Assembly (NCBI GenBank): GCA_049522565.1
Contig: JBEKNT010000352.1
Span: 1-7,480 of the forward strand
Direction of reading: 5' to 3'
Origin: JASHVB01 sp049522565
Lineage (GTDB): Bacteria; Pseudomonadota; Alphaproteobacteria; Acetobacterales; Acetobacteraceae
Length of the DNA: 7,480 bases
Part shown: positions 1-5,879 of the stretch, piece by piece
Position numbering within the stretch: the stretch's first letter is position 1
Layout: each line of letters begins with the position of its first letter
Notes under the pieces: generated by a model
Databases searched by the model: none
What the model was told of the DNA's origin: nothing
The model's input: only the letters and a program-made list of their open reading frames with translations
Translations under genes and position numbers: made by a program

Positions 1-21
1 CCCTCCCACAAGGGGAGGGGG
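1..21. repeat. Truncated GC-rich extragenic palindrome
   Basis: CCCTCCC (1-7) pairs with GGGAGGG (13-19) around a short A-rich loop. The same kind of C-tract/G-tract palindrome makes up the larger element at 5880-6006, so this looks like a second copy of that repeat family, cut by the window edge. It lies about 140 bases beyond the stop codon of the minus-strand antitoxin gene and could also act as a 3' hairpin for that transcript. No U-rich tract accompanies it, so I do not call it a terminator. Positions 22-161 hold no gene I can support. Confidence 0.45.
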
Positions 22-161
22 AGTTGTTTCTTGCGAGACGACGTGCATCGGGCAGGACAGTCGTGGACCGTCACCGATGCCGAAATCGACCGCGAACTTG
101 CCACCTGCAACACGCAACGCCGGCACCGATCGTCATTCTCGCCAGCACCTTCGTCGCTGCC

Positions 162-422
162 TCACCCCTCCGGCAGTTCATCTCCCGGACGTGGCTGCGC
201 GCCCCCAGCCCGCGTCAGGAAGCGGATCGCCGCGTCTCTGTCGCCGCGCCCCTTGCGGTCGGCGAAGAAGGCCTCCGCCGTCCGCAGCGCCGTAAGCTTC
301 TCGGCCGCAGCCATCACCAGGAACTGATTCATGCTGGTCCCGTCGTCCGCGGCCAGCTTCTCGACTGCCGCTTTCAGGGAAAGCGGCAGTCGCAACGAAA
401 AGGTGGTGACCTTCGTCGTCAC
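162..422 (-). CDS. HicB/CopG-like ribbon-helix-helix antitoxin
   Basis: This 86-aa protein is the probable antitoxin and DNA-binding repressor of the adjoining PIN toxin. Residues 4-12 (KVTTFSLRL) read as the ribbon-helix-helix beta strand, which pairs in a dimer and enters the DNA major groove. Two helices follow at about 13-26 and 29-46, with the usual 'G-T-S-x-N-Q-F' turn (28-34). The C-terminal tail (about 48-86, with FFADR, RAGG and PRPGDELP) would be the toxin-binding part; I recognise this tail from small proteins annotated as HicB-family antitoxins. The start is GTG at 422: GAGGAGG lies 8 nt upstream and the GTGA overlaps the toxin stop codon, so translation of the two is probably coupled. 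The order is toxin first, the reverse of most type II systems. A perfect hairpin lies within codons 11-21. The fold is well supported; pairing with this toxin is inferred from context. Confidence 0.85.
   Translation of the reverse strand: MTTKVTTFSLRLPLSLKAAVEKLAADDGTSMNQFLVMAAAEKLTALRTAEAFFADRKGRGDRDAAIRFLTRAGGAQPRPGDELPEG
362..392. repeat. Perfect 14-bp inverted repeat inside the antitoxin gene
   Basis: CGACTGCCGCTTTC (362-375) is the exact reverse complement of GAAAGCGGCAGTCG (379-392), with a 3-base spacer. In the mRNA it would form a GC-rich stem of 14 pairs with a 3-nt loop, starting 31 nt into the antitoxin reading frame (codons 11-21, from the end of the beta strand into helix 1). 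It does not disturb the protein. It could be an mRNA structure affecting ribosome passage or RNA stability, or a DNA operator; neither role is shown. Confidence 0.9.
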
Positions 423-841
423 GTTCGTACCCTCCTCAAGGCTTCCGCCGGCGTCAGGACCTCAATTCCGAAACGGGCCGGCGCCAGCCCGAAGTCCCGC
501 CGGTCGAAGGTTACAATGGCGTCGACGTGACCGTTGACCGCTGCTTCCAGCACCATTTCGTCCCCGGCGTCGGAGAGTTGTGGCCGCCATTGGTAATGCA
601 CTTCCACTGGCTCGATCACGTCGATGATCGCGTCGATCAGCCGCCCGACATCAGCCGCGCTCGCCTCCGCTGCCAGACGATGTTCTGCCCGCATGCAGGT
701 CGTCTCGTATTCGAACGTCAAAGCGACGCTCAGAAGCATGGTGGCCTGACGCTCCAGGAGCAAGACCAGCAACGCCGCCGATGCCCCGCCGGGACTGCGC
801 ATGGCCGCAATGATAACGTCCGTATCGACGACCAGCCTCAT
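419..841 (-). CDS. PIN-domain toxin (putative VapC-like ribonuclease)
   Basis: This 140-aa single-domain PIN protein is a probable Mg2+-dependent ribonuclease toxin of a type II toxin-antitoxin pair. The N-terminal strand and first acidic motif read VVDTDVI (4-10). 'RSPGGASAALL' (15-25) matches the 'SPGG-x-x' stretch typical of the family annotated as 'toxin component, PIN family'. Further candidate metal ligands are E44 (FEYE), D94 or E95 (DAGDE), D107 (VDAIVTFD) and D113. The first motif is D-T-D where D-T-N is usual; the change keeps an acidic or polar ligand. Length is normal and the frame is intact. ATG 841 is the only start that keeps the first strand. The RHH antitoxin follows directly with a 4-nt overlap. 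The PIN fold is clear, but RNA target and toxicity cannot be read from the sequence. Confidence 0.85.
   Translation of the reverse strand: MRLVVDTDVIIAAMRSPGGASAALLVLLLERQATMLLSVALTFEYETTCMRAEHRLAAEASAADVGRLIDAIIDVIEPVEVHYQWRPQLSDAGDEMVLEAAVNGHVDAIVTFDRRDFGLAPARFGIEVLTPAEALRRVRT
431..437 (-). promoter_or_regulatory. Strong ribosome binding site of the antitoxin gene
   Basis: On the minus strand the sequence GAGGAGG is followed by 8 nt and then the GTG start at 422. It lies inside the 3' end of the PIN gene. It is far stronger than the site before the toxin start at 841, which only reads CTGGCGA. Such a difference would favour antitoxin synthesis from a shared toxin-first mRNA. Confidence 0.75.
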
Positions 842-908
842 TCGCCAGCAGCATCACATCGTCGGCGATGGCACAACTGCCGCCAACCGCCCCTGTTTCC
901 CCTGCCCA

Positions 909-934
909 ATCGAACATATGGCTAAGATCGAACA
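909..934. repeat. 8-bp direct repeat upstream of the PIN gene
   Basis: ATCGAACA occurs at 909-916 and again at 927-934, an 18-bp period. It lies 68-93 bases upstream of the toxin start codon, where an autoregulatory operator could sit. RHH antitoxins commonly bind paired short repeats, so an operator is possible. The unit is short enough that chance remains a fair alternative. Confidence 0.35.
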
Positions 935-1030
935 CCGGCCGCGGGCCGCCGGATCGGCCGGCCGGGGGCGCACCGTCCCGAGCTGCCCACCCGCCCGAAT
1001 GTAGCCTCCCGCCAACCCCCGACCCCCCAT

Positions 1031-1059
1031 TTGTTGCCGGGCAGCCCTGGCGCTAGAAT
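1031..1059 (+). promoter_or_regulatory. Candidate sigma70-type promoter of the Kor operon
   Basis: TTGTTG (1031-1036) and TAGAAT (1054-1059) are separated by exactly 17 bases. The -10 box matches TATAAT at five of six positions; the -35 box matches only its TTG core. Transcription would start near 1066, giving a leader of about 90 nt before the TTG start at 1156. This is a relatively AT-rich island in very GC-rich DNA and no better candidate is visible. The assignment is by pattern only. Confidence 0.45.
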
Positions 1060-1144
1060 AGATTGACGCGGCGCGCGCCGGGTCGCAGAAGCCTCCGCGC
1101 CCAGGGTCCGACGGTGGCGGCACAGCCATCAGGGACCGGAGGAA

Positions 1145-1149
1145 AGGAG
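1145..1149 (+). promoter_or_regulatory. Ribosome binding site that fixes the TTG start at 1156
   Basis: AGGAG, within AAAGGAG (1143-1149), lies 6 nt before TTG at 1156. It is the best Shine-Dalgarno match upstream of the conserved part of the protein and decides the start over the earlier in-frame TTG at 1063 and a GTG near 1112, neither of which has a comparable site. Confidence 0.7.
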
Positions 1150-1155
1150 TCCGAG

Positions 1156-2943
1156 TTGCAGCCCACCGATATCCGGGACCCCGACTACTTCCACAAAGTC
1201 GTCGATTGCCAATGGGCGTGTCCGGCCCATACCCCCGTGCCGGAATACATCCGGCTGATCGCCGCCGGCCGCTACGCCGACGCGTTCATGATCAACTGGC
1301 ATTCCAACGTGTTCCCCGGCATCCTCGGCCGCACCTGCGACCGCCCCTGCGAGCCGGCCTGCCGCCGCGGCCGGGTGGAGCGCGAGCCGGTGGCGATCTG
1401 CCGCCTCAAGCGGGTCGCCGCGGATTACAAAGGGGACATCACCGGCCGGATGCCCGGCCCGGCGACGCAGCAGAACGGCAAGAAGATCGCCCTGGTCGGC
1501 GCCGGCCCCGCCTCATTGACCGTGGCGCGCGACCTGGCGCCGCTCGGCTACCACTGCGTGGTCTACGACATCGACCCGCGCGCCGGCGGCATGATCCGCA
1601 GCCAGATCCCGAAATTCCGCCTGCCCGACAGCGTCATCGACGAGGAGGTGGGCTACGTCACCGACCTCGGCATGGAGATGCGACTCGGCCAGGGCGTGGA
1701 CAGCCTGAAGGCCCTGCTGGCGCAGGACTACGACGCCATCTTCGTCGGCTGCGGCGCCCCGCGCGGCCGCGACCTGCCGATCCCCGGCCGCGAAGAGGCA
1801 CGGGCAAATATCCATATCGGCATCGACTGGCTGTCCTCCGTCTCGTTCGGCCACATCGACAAGATCGGCCGGCGCGTCATCGTGCTGGGCGGCGGCAACA
1901 CGGCGATGGACTGCTGCCGCTCCGCCCGCCGCCTCGGCGGCGAGGACGTCAAGGTCATCGTGCGGTCAGGCTTCGAGGAGATGAAGGCGTCCCCCTGGGA
2001 AAAGGACGACGCCATGCACGAGGACATCCCGATCCTCAACATGCTGGTGCCGAAGGAATTCAAGCACGCCAACGGGCGCCTCATCGGCATGACGTTCGAG
2101 AAGGTGAAGGCGGAATACGACGAGAAGCGCCGCCGCCGCCTGGTCCCCACCGGCGAGCCCGAGCAATTCTTCGAATGCGACGACGTGCTGGTCGCGGTCG
2201 GCCAGGAGAACGCCTTCCCCTGGATCGAGCGCGATATCGGCCTGGAATTCGACAAGTGGGGTATGCCGGTCGTTGATGAGACGACCATGCAGTCCACACG
2301 GGAAAATGTCTTCTTCGGCGGCGACGCCGCATTCGGCCCGAAGAACATCATCTGGGCGGTGGCGCACGGCCACCAGGCGGCGATCTCCATCCACCAGCTC
2401 TGCCAGGGCGAGAGCCTGCAAGATCGTCCGCCGCCGCTGGTGAACCTGTCGTCGCAGAAGATGGGCATCCACGAATGGTCGTACGACAACAACGTCTCGC
2501 TCGACCTGCGCTTCAAGGTGCCGCATCGCGAAAAGGTCCAGGCCCTGCGCGACATCAAGGCCGAGGTCGAGCTGGGCTTCGACCTGGAACTCGCCTATGC
2601 CGAGGCGGAACGCTGCCTGAACTGCGACGTGCAGACGGTATTCACCGACAATCTCTGCATCGAATGCGACGCCTGCGTGGACATCTGCCCGGTCGATTGC
2701 ATCACCTTCACCGGCAACGCCGACGAAGCCGATCTGCGCAACCATCTGAACGCGCCGGCACACAACATGACCCAGGCGCTGTACGTCTCGGGTGAACTGA
2801 AGACCTCACGCGTGATGGTGAAGGACGAGGACGTCTGCCTCCATTGCGGCCTGTGCGCCGAGCGGTGCCCCACCGGCGCATGGGATATGCAACGTTTCCT
2901 GCTCGACGTGGCACAGGCGGAGAACGCATGCTGCAAACACTAG
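1156..2943 (+). CDS. FAD/NAD(P)-binding GltD-like oxidoreductase with two C-terminal [4Fe-4S] motifs
   Basis: This 595-aa cytoplasmic iron-sulfur flavoprotein probably links the KorAB enzyme to NAD(P)(H). The N-terminal region carries C18, C22, C61, C65, C69 and C82, resembling the Fe-S domain of the glutamate synthase small subunit and dihydropyrimidine dehydrogenase. The FAD dinucleotide fold starts at about 110 (GAGPAS, 115-120). The NAD(P) fold starts at about 240 (GGGNTAMD, 245-252). The closing FAD motif is GGD (388-390). After a linker come C487 and C490, then a two-cluster ferredoxin domain: C501/C504/C507/C511 and C561/C564/C567/C571, each set followed by Pro. The start is TTG at 1156, chosen for AGGAG at 6 nt spacing; conserved sequence (DIRDPDYFHKVVDCQWACP) begins four codons later. 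The 3' end overlaps korA by 16 bases. It is the likely third subunit of a 2-oxoacid:NAD(P)+ oxidoreductase; NADP versus NAD preference and electron direction are unknown. Confidence 0.88.
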   Translation: MQPTDIRDPDYFHKVVDCQWACPAHTPVPEYIRLIAAGRYADAFMINWHSNVFPGILGRTCDRPCEPACRRGRVEREPVAICRLKRVAADYKGDITGRMPGPATQQNGKKIALVGAGPASLTVARDLAPLGYHCVVYDIDPRAGGMIRSQIPKFRLPDSVIDEEVGYVTDLGMEMRLGQGVDSLKALLAQDYDAIFVGCGAPRGRDLPIPGREEARANIHIGIDWLSSVSFGHIDKIGRRVIVLGGGNTAMDCCRSARRLGGEDVKVIVRSGFEEMKASPWEKDDAMHEDIPILNMLVPKEFKHANGRLIGMTFEKVKAEYDEKRRRRLVPTGEPEQFFECDDVLVAVGQENAFPWIERDIGLEFDKWGMPVVDETTMQSTRENVFFGGDAAFGPKNIIWAVAHGHQAAISIHQLCQGESLQDRPPPLVNLSSQKMGIHEWSYDNNVSLDLRFKVPHREKVQALRDIKAEVELGFDLELAYAEAERCLNCDVQTVFTDNLCIECDACVDICPVDCITFTGNADEADLRNHLNAPAHNMTQALYVSGELKTSRVMVKDEDVCLHCGLCAERCPTGAWDMQRFLLDVAQAENACCKH

Positions 2944-4814
2944 ACCGCGTGGAAAGCCTCCAGCGGGTCAACGACTTCGTCATCAAGTTCGCCAACGTCA
3001 ACGGCTCGGGTTCGGCCAGCGCCAATACGCTGTTCGCCAAGTCGGTGCTGCGCATGGGCGTGCCGGTGACGCCGCGCAACATCTTTCCCAGCAACATCCA
3101 GGGCCTGCCCACCTGGTATGAGGTGCGCATCTCGGAGGCCGGCTATCTCGGCGCGCGCGGCGGCGGCGTGGACATGATGGTGGCGATGAACCCGCAGACC
3201 TGGGACCAGGACGTCGCCTCCATCGTGCCCGGCGGCTACCTGTTCTACGACAGCACCAAGCCGCTGCCGCACGCGAAATTCCGCAAGGACGTTACGGTGC
3301 TCGGCGTGCCGCTGACCGAGATGACCAACAAGGCCTACACCGACACGCGGCAGCGGCAGTTGTTCAAGAACATCGTCTATCTCGGCGCGCTGTCCGCGCT
3401 GCTGGAGATGGACACCGCCGAAATCGTCAAGCTGCTGGCGGAGCAATTCCACGGCCGCGACAAGCTGATCGCGGCGAACGTGCAGGCGCTGAACATGGGG
3501 CGCGACTGGGCGCTGGCCAACCTGCAATGCCCGATCGGCCTGCGCCTGCGCCGCGCCAACACCGTCGGCGATCGCATCTTCATCGAGGGCAACGCCGCCG
3601 CCGCGCTCGGCGCGGTCTACGGCGGCGCCACGATGTGCGCCTGGTATCCGATCACCCCGTCCTCCTCGCTGGCCGAGGCGTTCACCCGCTGGTGCCACCG
3701 CTATCGGGTGGACAAGGAAACCAAGCAGAACAAGTTCGCCATCGTGCAGGCCGAGGACGAGTTGGCCTCGATCGGCATGGTGATCGGCGCCGCCTGGAAC
3801 GGTGCGCGCGCCTTCACCTGCACCTCCGGCCCCGGCATTTCGCTGATGCAGGAATTCCTCGGCCTGGCGTATTTCGCGGAAATCCCCGCGGTGATCTTCG
3901 ATGTGCAGCGCTCCGGCCCGTCCACCGGCATGCCGACGCGCACGCAGCAGACCGACATCATCAGTTGCGCCTACGCCTCGCACGGCGACACCAAGCACGT
4001 GCTGCTGTTCCCGGAAGACCCGTACGAGTGCTTCACCTTCGGCGCCCAGGCGTTCGACCTGGCCGACCGGCTGCAAACCCCGGTGTTCGTGCTGCTGGAT
4101 CTCGAGATCGGCATGAACGAACGGCTGACCAAACCGTTCGACTGGGACGACACGCGCAAGCTGGACCGCGGCAAGGTGATGACCGCGGCGGACCTGGAGG
4201 CGGGCAAGACGTTCGGCCGCTACCTGGACGTGGACGGCGACGGCATCCCGTACCGCACCTATCCCGGCACGCATCCGACCAAGGGCGCCTTCTTCACCCG
4301 CGGCACCTCCAAGAACAGCATGGCGCGCTATTCCGAAGAGGGCGCGGACTACCAGGAAAACATGGAGCGGCTGCTGAAAAAGCACCACACGGCGCGCACC
4401 CTGGTGCCGGCGCCGGTGCTGCGGCCGGCCGCGGAACCCACCAGGCTGGGCGCGATCTATTTCGGCTCGACCAGCCCGGCAATGACCGAGGCCGACGAAA
4501 TCCTCGGCGACCAGGGCATCCGGCTGGACCTGATGCGGGTGCGCGGCTTCCCGTTCGCCGACGAGGTGAAGGAATTCATCGACGCGCACGACCAGGTCTT
4601 CGTGGTGGAACAGAATCGCGACGGCCAGTTGCGCATGCTGCTGATGAACGAGCTCGATGCCAATCCGGCCAAGCTGGTGAAAGTGCTGCACTACGACGGC
4701 ACGCCGATCACTGCCCGGTTCATCGCCGACACGATCGCCGACCGGATCGAAAACACCAGGCCTGCCGCCGGACTCAACCCGGCGGTCGCCTCGCTGGACA
4801 AGGTGGCGTCATGA
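2928..4814 (+). CDS. korA: 2-oxoacid (2-oxoglutarate):ferredoxin oxidoreductase, fused gamma-alpha subunit
   Basis: This 628-aa subunit forms, with the next gene product, the enzyme that decarboxylates a 2-oxoacid to acyl-CoA. The gamma (CoA/acceptor-side) domain spans about 14-190, including NGSGSASANTLFAKSVLRMG (25-44) and KNIVYLGALSALL (147-159). The alpha (pyrimidine-binding) domain spans about 215-400, with YPITPSS (240-246), the Glu of IVQAEDE (276) that would assist the thiamine cofactor, TSGPGISLMQEF (299-310) and GPSTGMPTRTQQTD (330-343). A linker containing DVDGDGIPYR (434-443) leads to a transketolase-C-like domain at about 505-600. Size and the gamma-alpha fusion agree with KorA of the mycobacterial type. 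The start is ATG 2928 with GGAG 5 nt upstream; an in-frame extension to 2844 would lie wholly inside the upstream gene. The stop overlaps korB as ATGA. 2-Oxoglutarate is the likeliest substrate by family; a related 2-oxoacid cannot be excluded. Confidence 0.9.
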   Translation: MLQTLDRVESLQRVNDFVIKFANVNGSGSASANTLFAKSVLRMGVPVTPRNIFPSNIQGLPTWYEVRISEAGYLGARGGGVDMMVAMNPQTWDQDVASIVPGGYLFYDSTKPLPHAKFRKDVTVLGVPLTEMTNKAYTDTRQRQLFKNIVYLGALSALLEMDTAEIVKLLAEQFHGRDKLIAANVQALNMGRDWALANLQCPIGLRLRRANTVGDRIFIEGNAAAALGAVYGGATMCAWYPITPSSSLAEAFTRWCHRYRVDKETKQNKFAIVQAEDELASIGMVIGAAWNGARAFTCTSGPGISLMQEFLGLAYFAEIPAVIFDVQRSGPSTGMPTRTQQTDIISCAYASHGDTKHVLLFPEDPYECFTFGAQAFDLADRLQTPVFVLLDLEIGMNERLTKPFDWDDTRKLDRGKVMTAADLEAGKTFGRYLDVDGDGIPYRTYPGTHPTKGAFFTRGTSKNSMARYSEEGADYQENMERLLKKHHTARTLVPAPVLRPAAEPTRLGAIYFGSTSPAMTEADEILGDQGIRLDLMRVRGFPFADEVKEFIDAHDQVFVVEQNRDGQLRMLLMNELDANPAKLVKVLHYDGTPITARFIADTIADRIENTRPAAGLNPAVASLDKVAS

Positions 4815-5866
4815 CCTTCATTCCCAAGCCGAAGCTGCACCACCCCGACCTGGCGAAAAACAGCCTGGGCTTCACGCGGCGCGACTACGAAGGCGCGGTG
4901 TCGACGCTGTGCGCCGGCTGCGGCCATGACTCGATCAGCGCCGCCATCGTGCGCGCGTGCTTCGAACTCGACCTGCCGCCGCATCGCATCGCCAAGCTGT
5001 CCGGCATCGGGTGCTCATCCAAGACGCCGACCTATTTCCTGGGGGCGTCGCACGGGTTCAACTCGGTGCACGGGCGGATGCCGTCGGTGCTGACCGGCGC
5101 CAACCTGGCAAATCGCGACCTGATCTATCTCGGCGTGTCGGGCGACGGCGACAGCGCCTCGATCGGTATCGGCCAGTTCGCCCACGCCATGCGGCGCGGC
5201 GTGAACATGCTCTACATCGTCGAGAACAACGGCGTGTACGGGCTGACCAAGGGGCAGTTCTCCGCCACTTCCGACCGCGGCGCCAAGTCGAAGCGCGGCG
5301 TGGTCAACAGCGACGAGGCGATCGACCTGGTCGGCATGGCGCTGCAGCTCGGCGCGACCTTCGTTGCCCGCAGCTTCTCCGGCGACAAGGCGCAGCTCGT
5401 GCCGCTGATCGAGGCGGCGATCAAGCATGAAGGCGCCGCCTTCATCGATTGCATCTCCCCCTGCGTCGCGTTCAACAACCACGAAGGCTCCACCAAGAGC
5501 TTCGACTACGTGCGCGAGCACAACGAGGCGGTGAACTACCTCGACGTCATCACCGGCCGCGCGCCGATCACCGTGGACTACGCGCCTGGCACGGTGGAGA
5601 TGGTGACGCAGCACGACGGCTCGGTGCTGCGGCTGCGCAAGCTGCACACCGACTACGACGTGCACGACCGGATCTCCGCGATGACCTACATGCAGGAACG
5701 CCACGCGGCGGGCGAGATCGTCACCGGGTTGCTCTACGTGGACCCCGATCCGCGTGACATGCACAAGCACATGAACACGGTCGCGCAGCCGCTGAACGAG
5801 CTTGAAGAGGTGGCGCTGGTGCCGGGTTCGGCGGTGCTGGAGAAGCTGAACGCCAGCCTGCGGTAG
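4811..5866 (+). CDS. korB: 2-oxoacid (2-oxoglutarate):ferredoxin oxidoreductase, beta subunit (ThDP-binding)
   Basis: This 351-aa catalytic partner of KorA binds thiamine diphosphate and one [4Fe-4S] cluster. The ThDP/Mg2+ motif runs from GDGD (111-114) to the ENNGVYG stretch (138-144), followed by LTKGQFSATS (145-154). The four expected cluster cysteines are present: C34 and C37 (CAGCGH), C68 (GIGCSS) and C218 (SPCVAFN). HGFNSVHGRMPSVLTGA (81-97) is another typical KorB segment. The region after about 240 is longer than in short KorB proteins of about 290 residues and resembles the mycobacterial type. Start ATG 4811 overlaps the korA stop (ATGA), with AAGGTG 5 nt upstream, so translation is probably coupled. 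A long upstream in-frame extension is a shadow within korA. Electrons from the cluster would pass to the FAD/Fe-S protein encoded first in the operon or to a free ferredoxin. Confidence 0.92.
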   Translation: MTFIPKPKLHHPDLAKNSLGFTRRDYEGAVSTLCAGCGHDSISAAIVRACFELDLPPHRIAKLSGIGCSSKTPTYFLGASHGFNSVHGRMPSVLTGANLANRDLIYLGVSGDGDSASIGIGQFAHAMRRGVNMLYIVENNGVYGLTKGQFSATSDRGAKSKRGVVNSDEAIDLVGMALQLGATFVARSFSGDKAQLVPLIEAAIKHEGAAFIDCISPCVAFNNHEGSTKSFDYVREHNEAVNYLDVITGRAPITVDYAPGTVEMVTQHDGSVLRLRKLHTDYDVHDRISAMTYMQERHAAGEIVTGLLYVDPDPRDMHKHMNTVAQPLNELEEVALVPGSAVLEKLNASLR

Positions 5867-5879
5867 CCACGCAAAGCTT

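Larger units (their letters stand above)
842..1155. other. Divergent intergenic region between the PIN/RHH unit and the oxidoreductase operon
   Basis: These 314 bases separate two divergent transcription units. I see no convincing gene: the open frames here lack a ribosome binding site and family resemblance, and run into the flanking genes. The region holds a direct repeat (909-934) on the toxin side, a GC-rich imperfect palindromic stretch (about 935-966, CCGGCCG against CGGCCGG), and a candidate promoter (1031-1059) for the plus-strand operon. An in-frame TTG at 1063 would extend the first operon protein by 31 residues rich in Arg, Gly and Pro, but it is not the likely start. Confidence 0.7.

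Noticed and set aside
24..530. 168-codon plus-strand frame over the antitoxin region
   Set aside because: It is an Arg/Ser/Pro-rich shadow opposite the RHH gene, which has a strong ribosome binding site and a recognisable fold.
651..935. 94-codon minus-strand frame starting in the direct repeat upstream of the PIN gene
   Set aside because: It is out of frame with the PIN gene and mostly overlaps it, and has no ribosome binding site. The repeated Met-Phe-Asp at its start is only the ATCGAACA direct repeat read in reverse.
935..966. GC-rich palindromes as a terminator or operator
   Set aside because: The CCGGCC/GGCCGG arms are short and of very low complexity in GC-rich DNA. There is no T-run, and the position lies between divergent genes, where no terminator is expected.
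1063..1155. N-terminal extension of the flavoprotein to TTG 1063
   Set aside because: The 31 extra residues are Arg/Gly/Pro-rich without similarity to the family, and AGGAG is placed for TTG 1156.
2940..4691. 583-codon open frame antisense to korA
   Set aside because: Its translation is rich in His, Gln, Val and Arg with no recognisable motif. It is the complement of strongly biased GC-rich codons, while korA on the other strand has clear family motifs throughout.
3527..4810. Upstream extension of the korB frame inside korA
   Set aside because: The extension is a low-complexity Arg/Gly/Pro shadow of korA. Family similarity begins at ATG 4811, which sits in an ATGA overlap.
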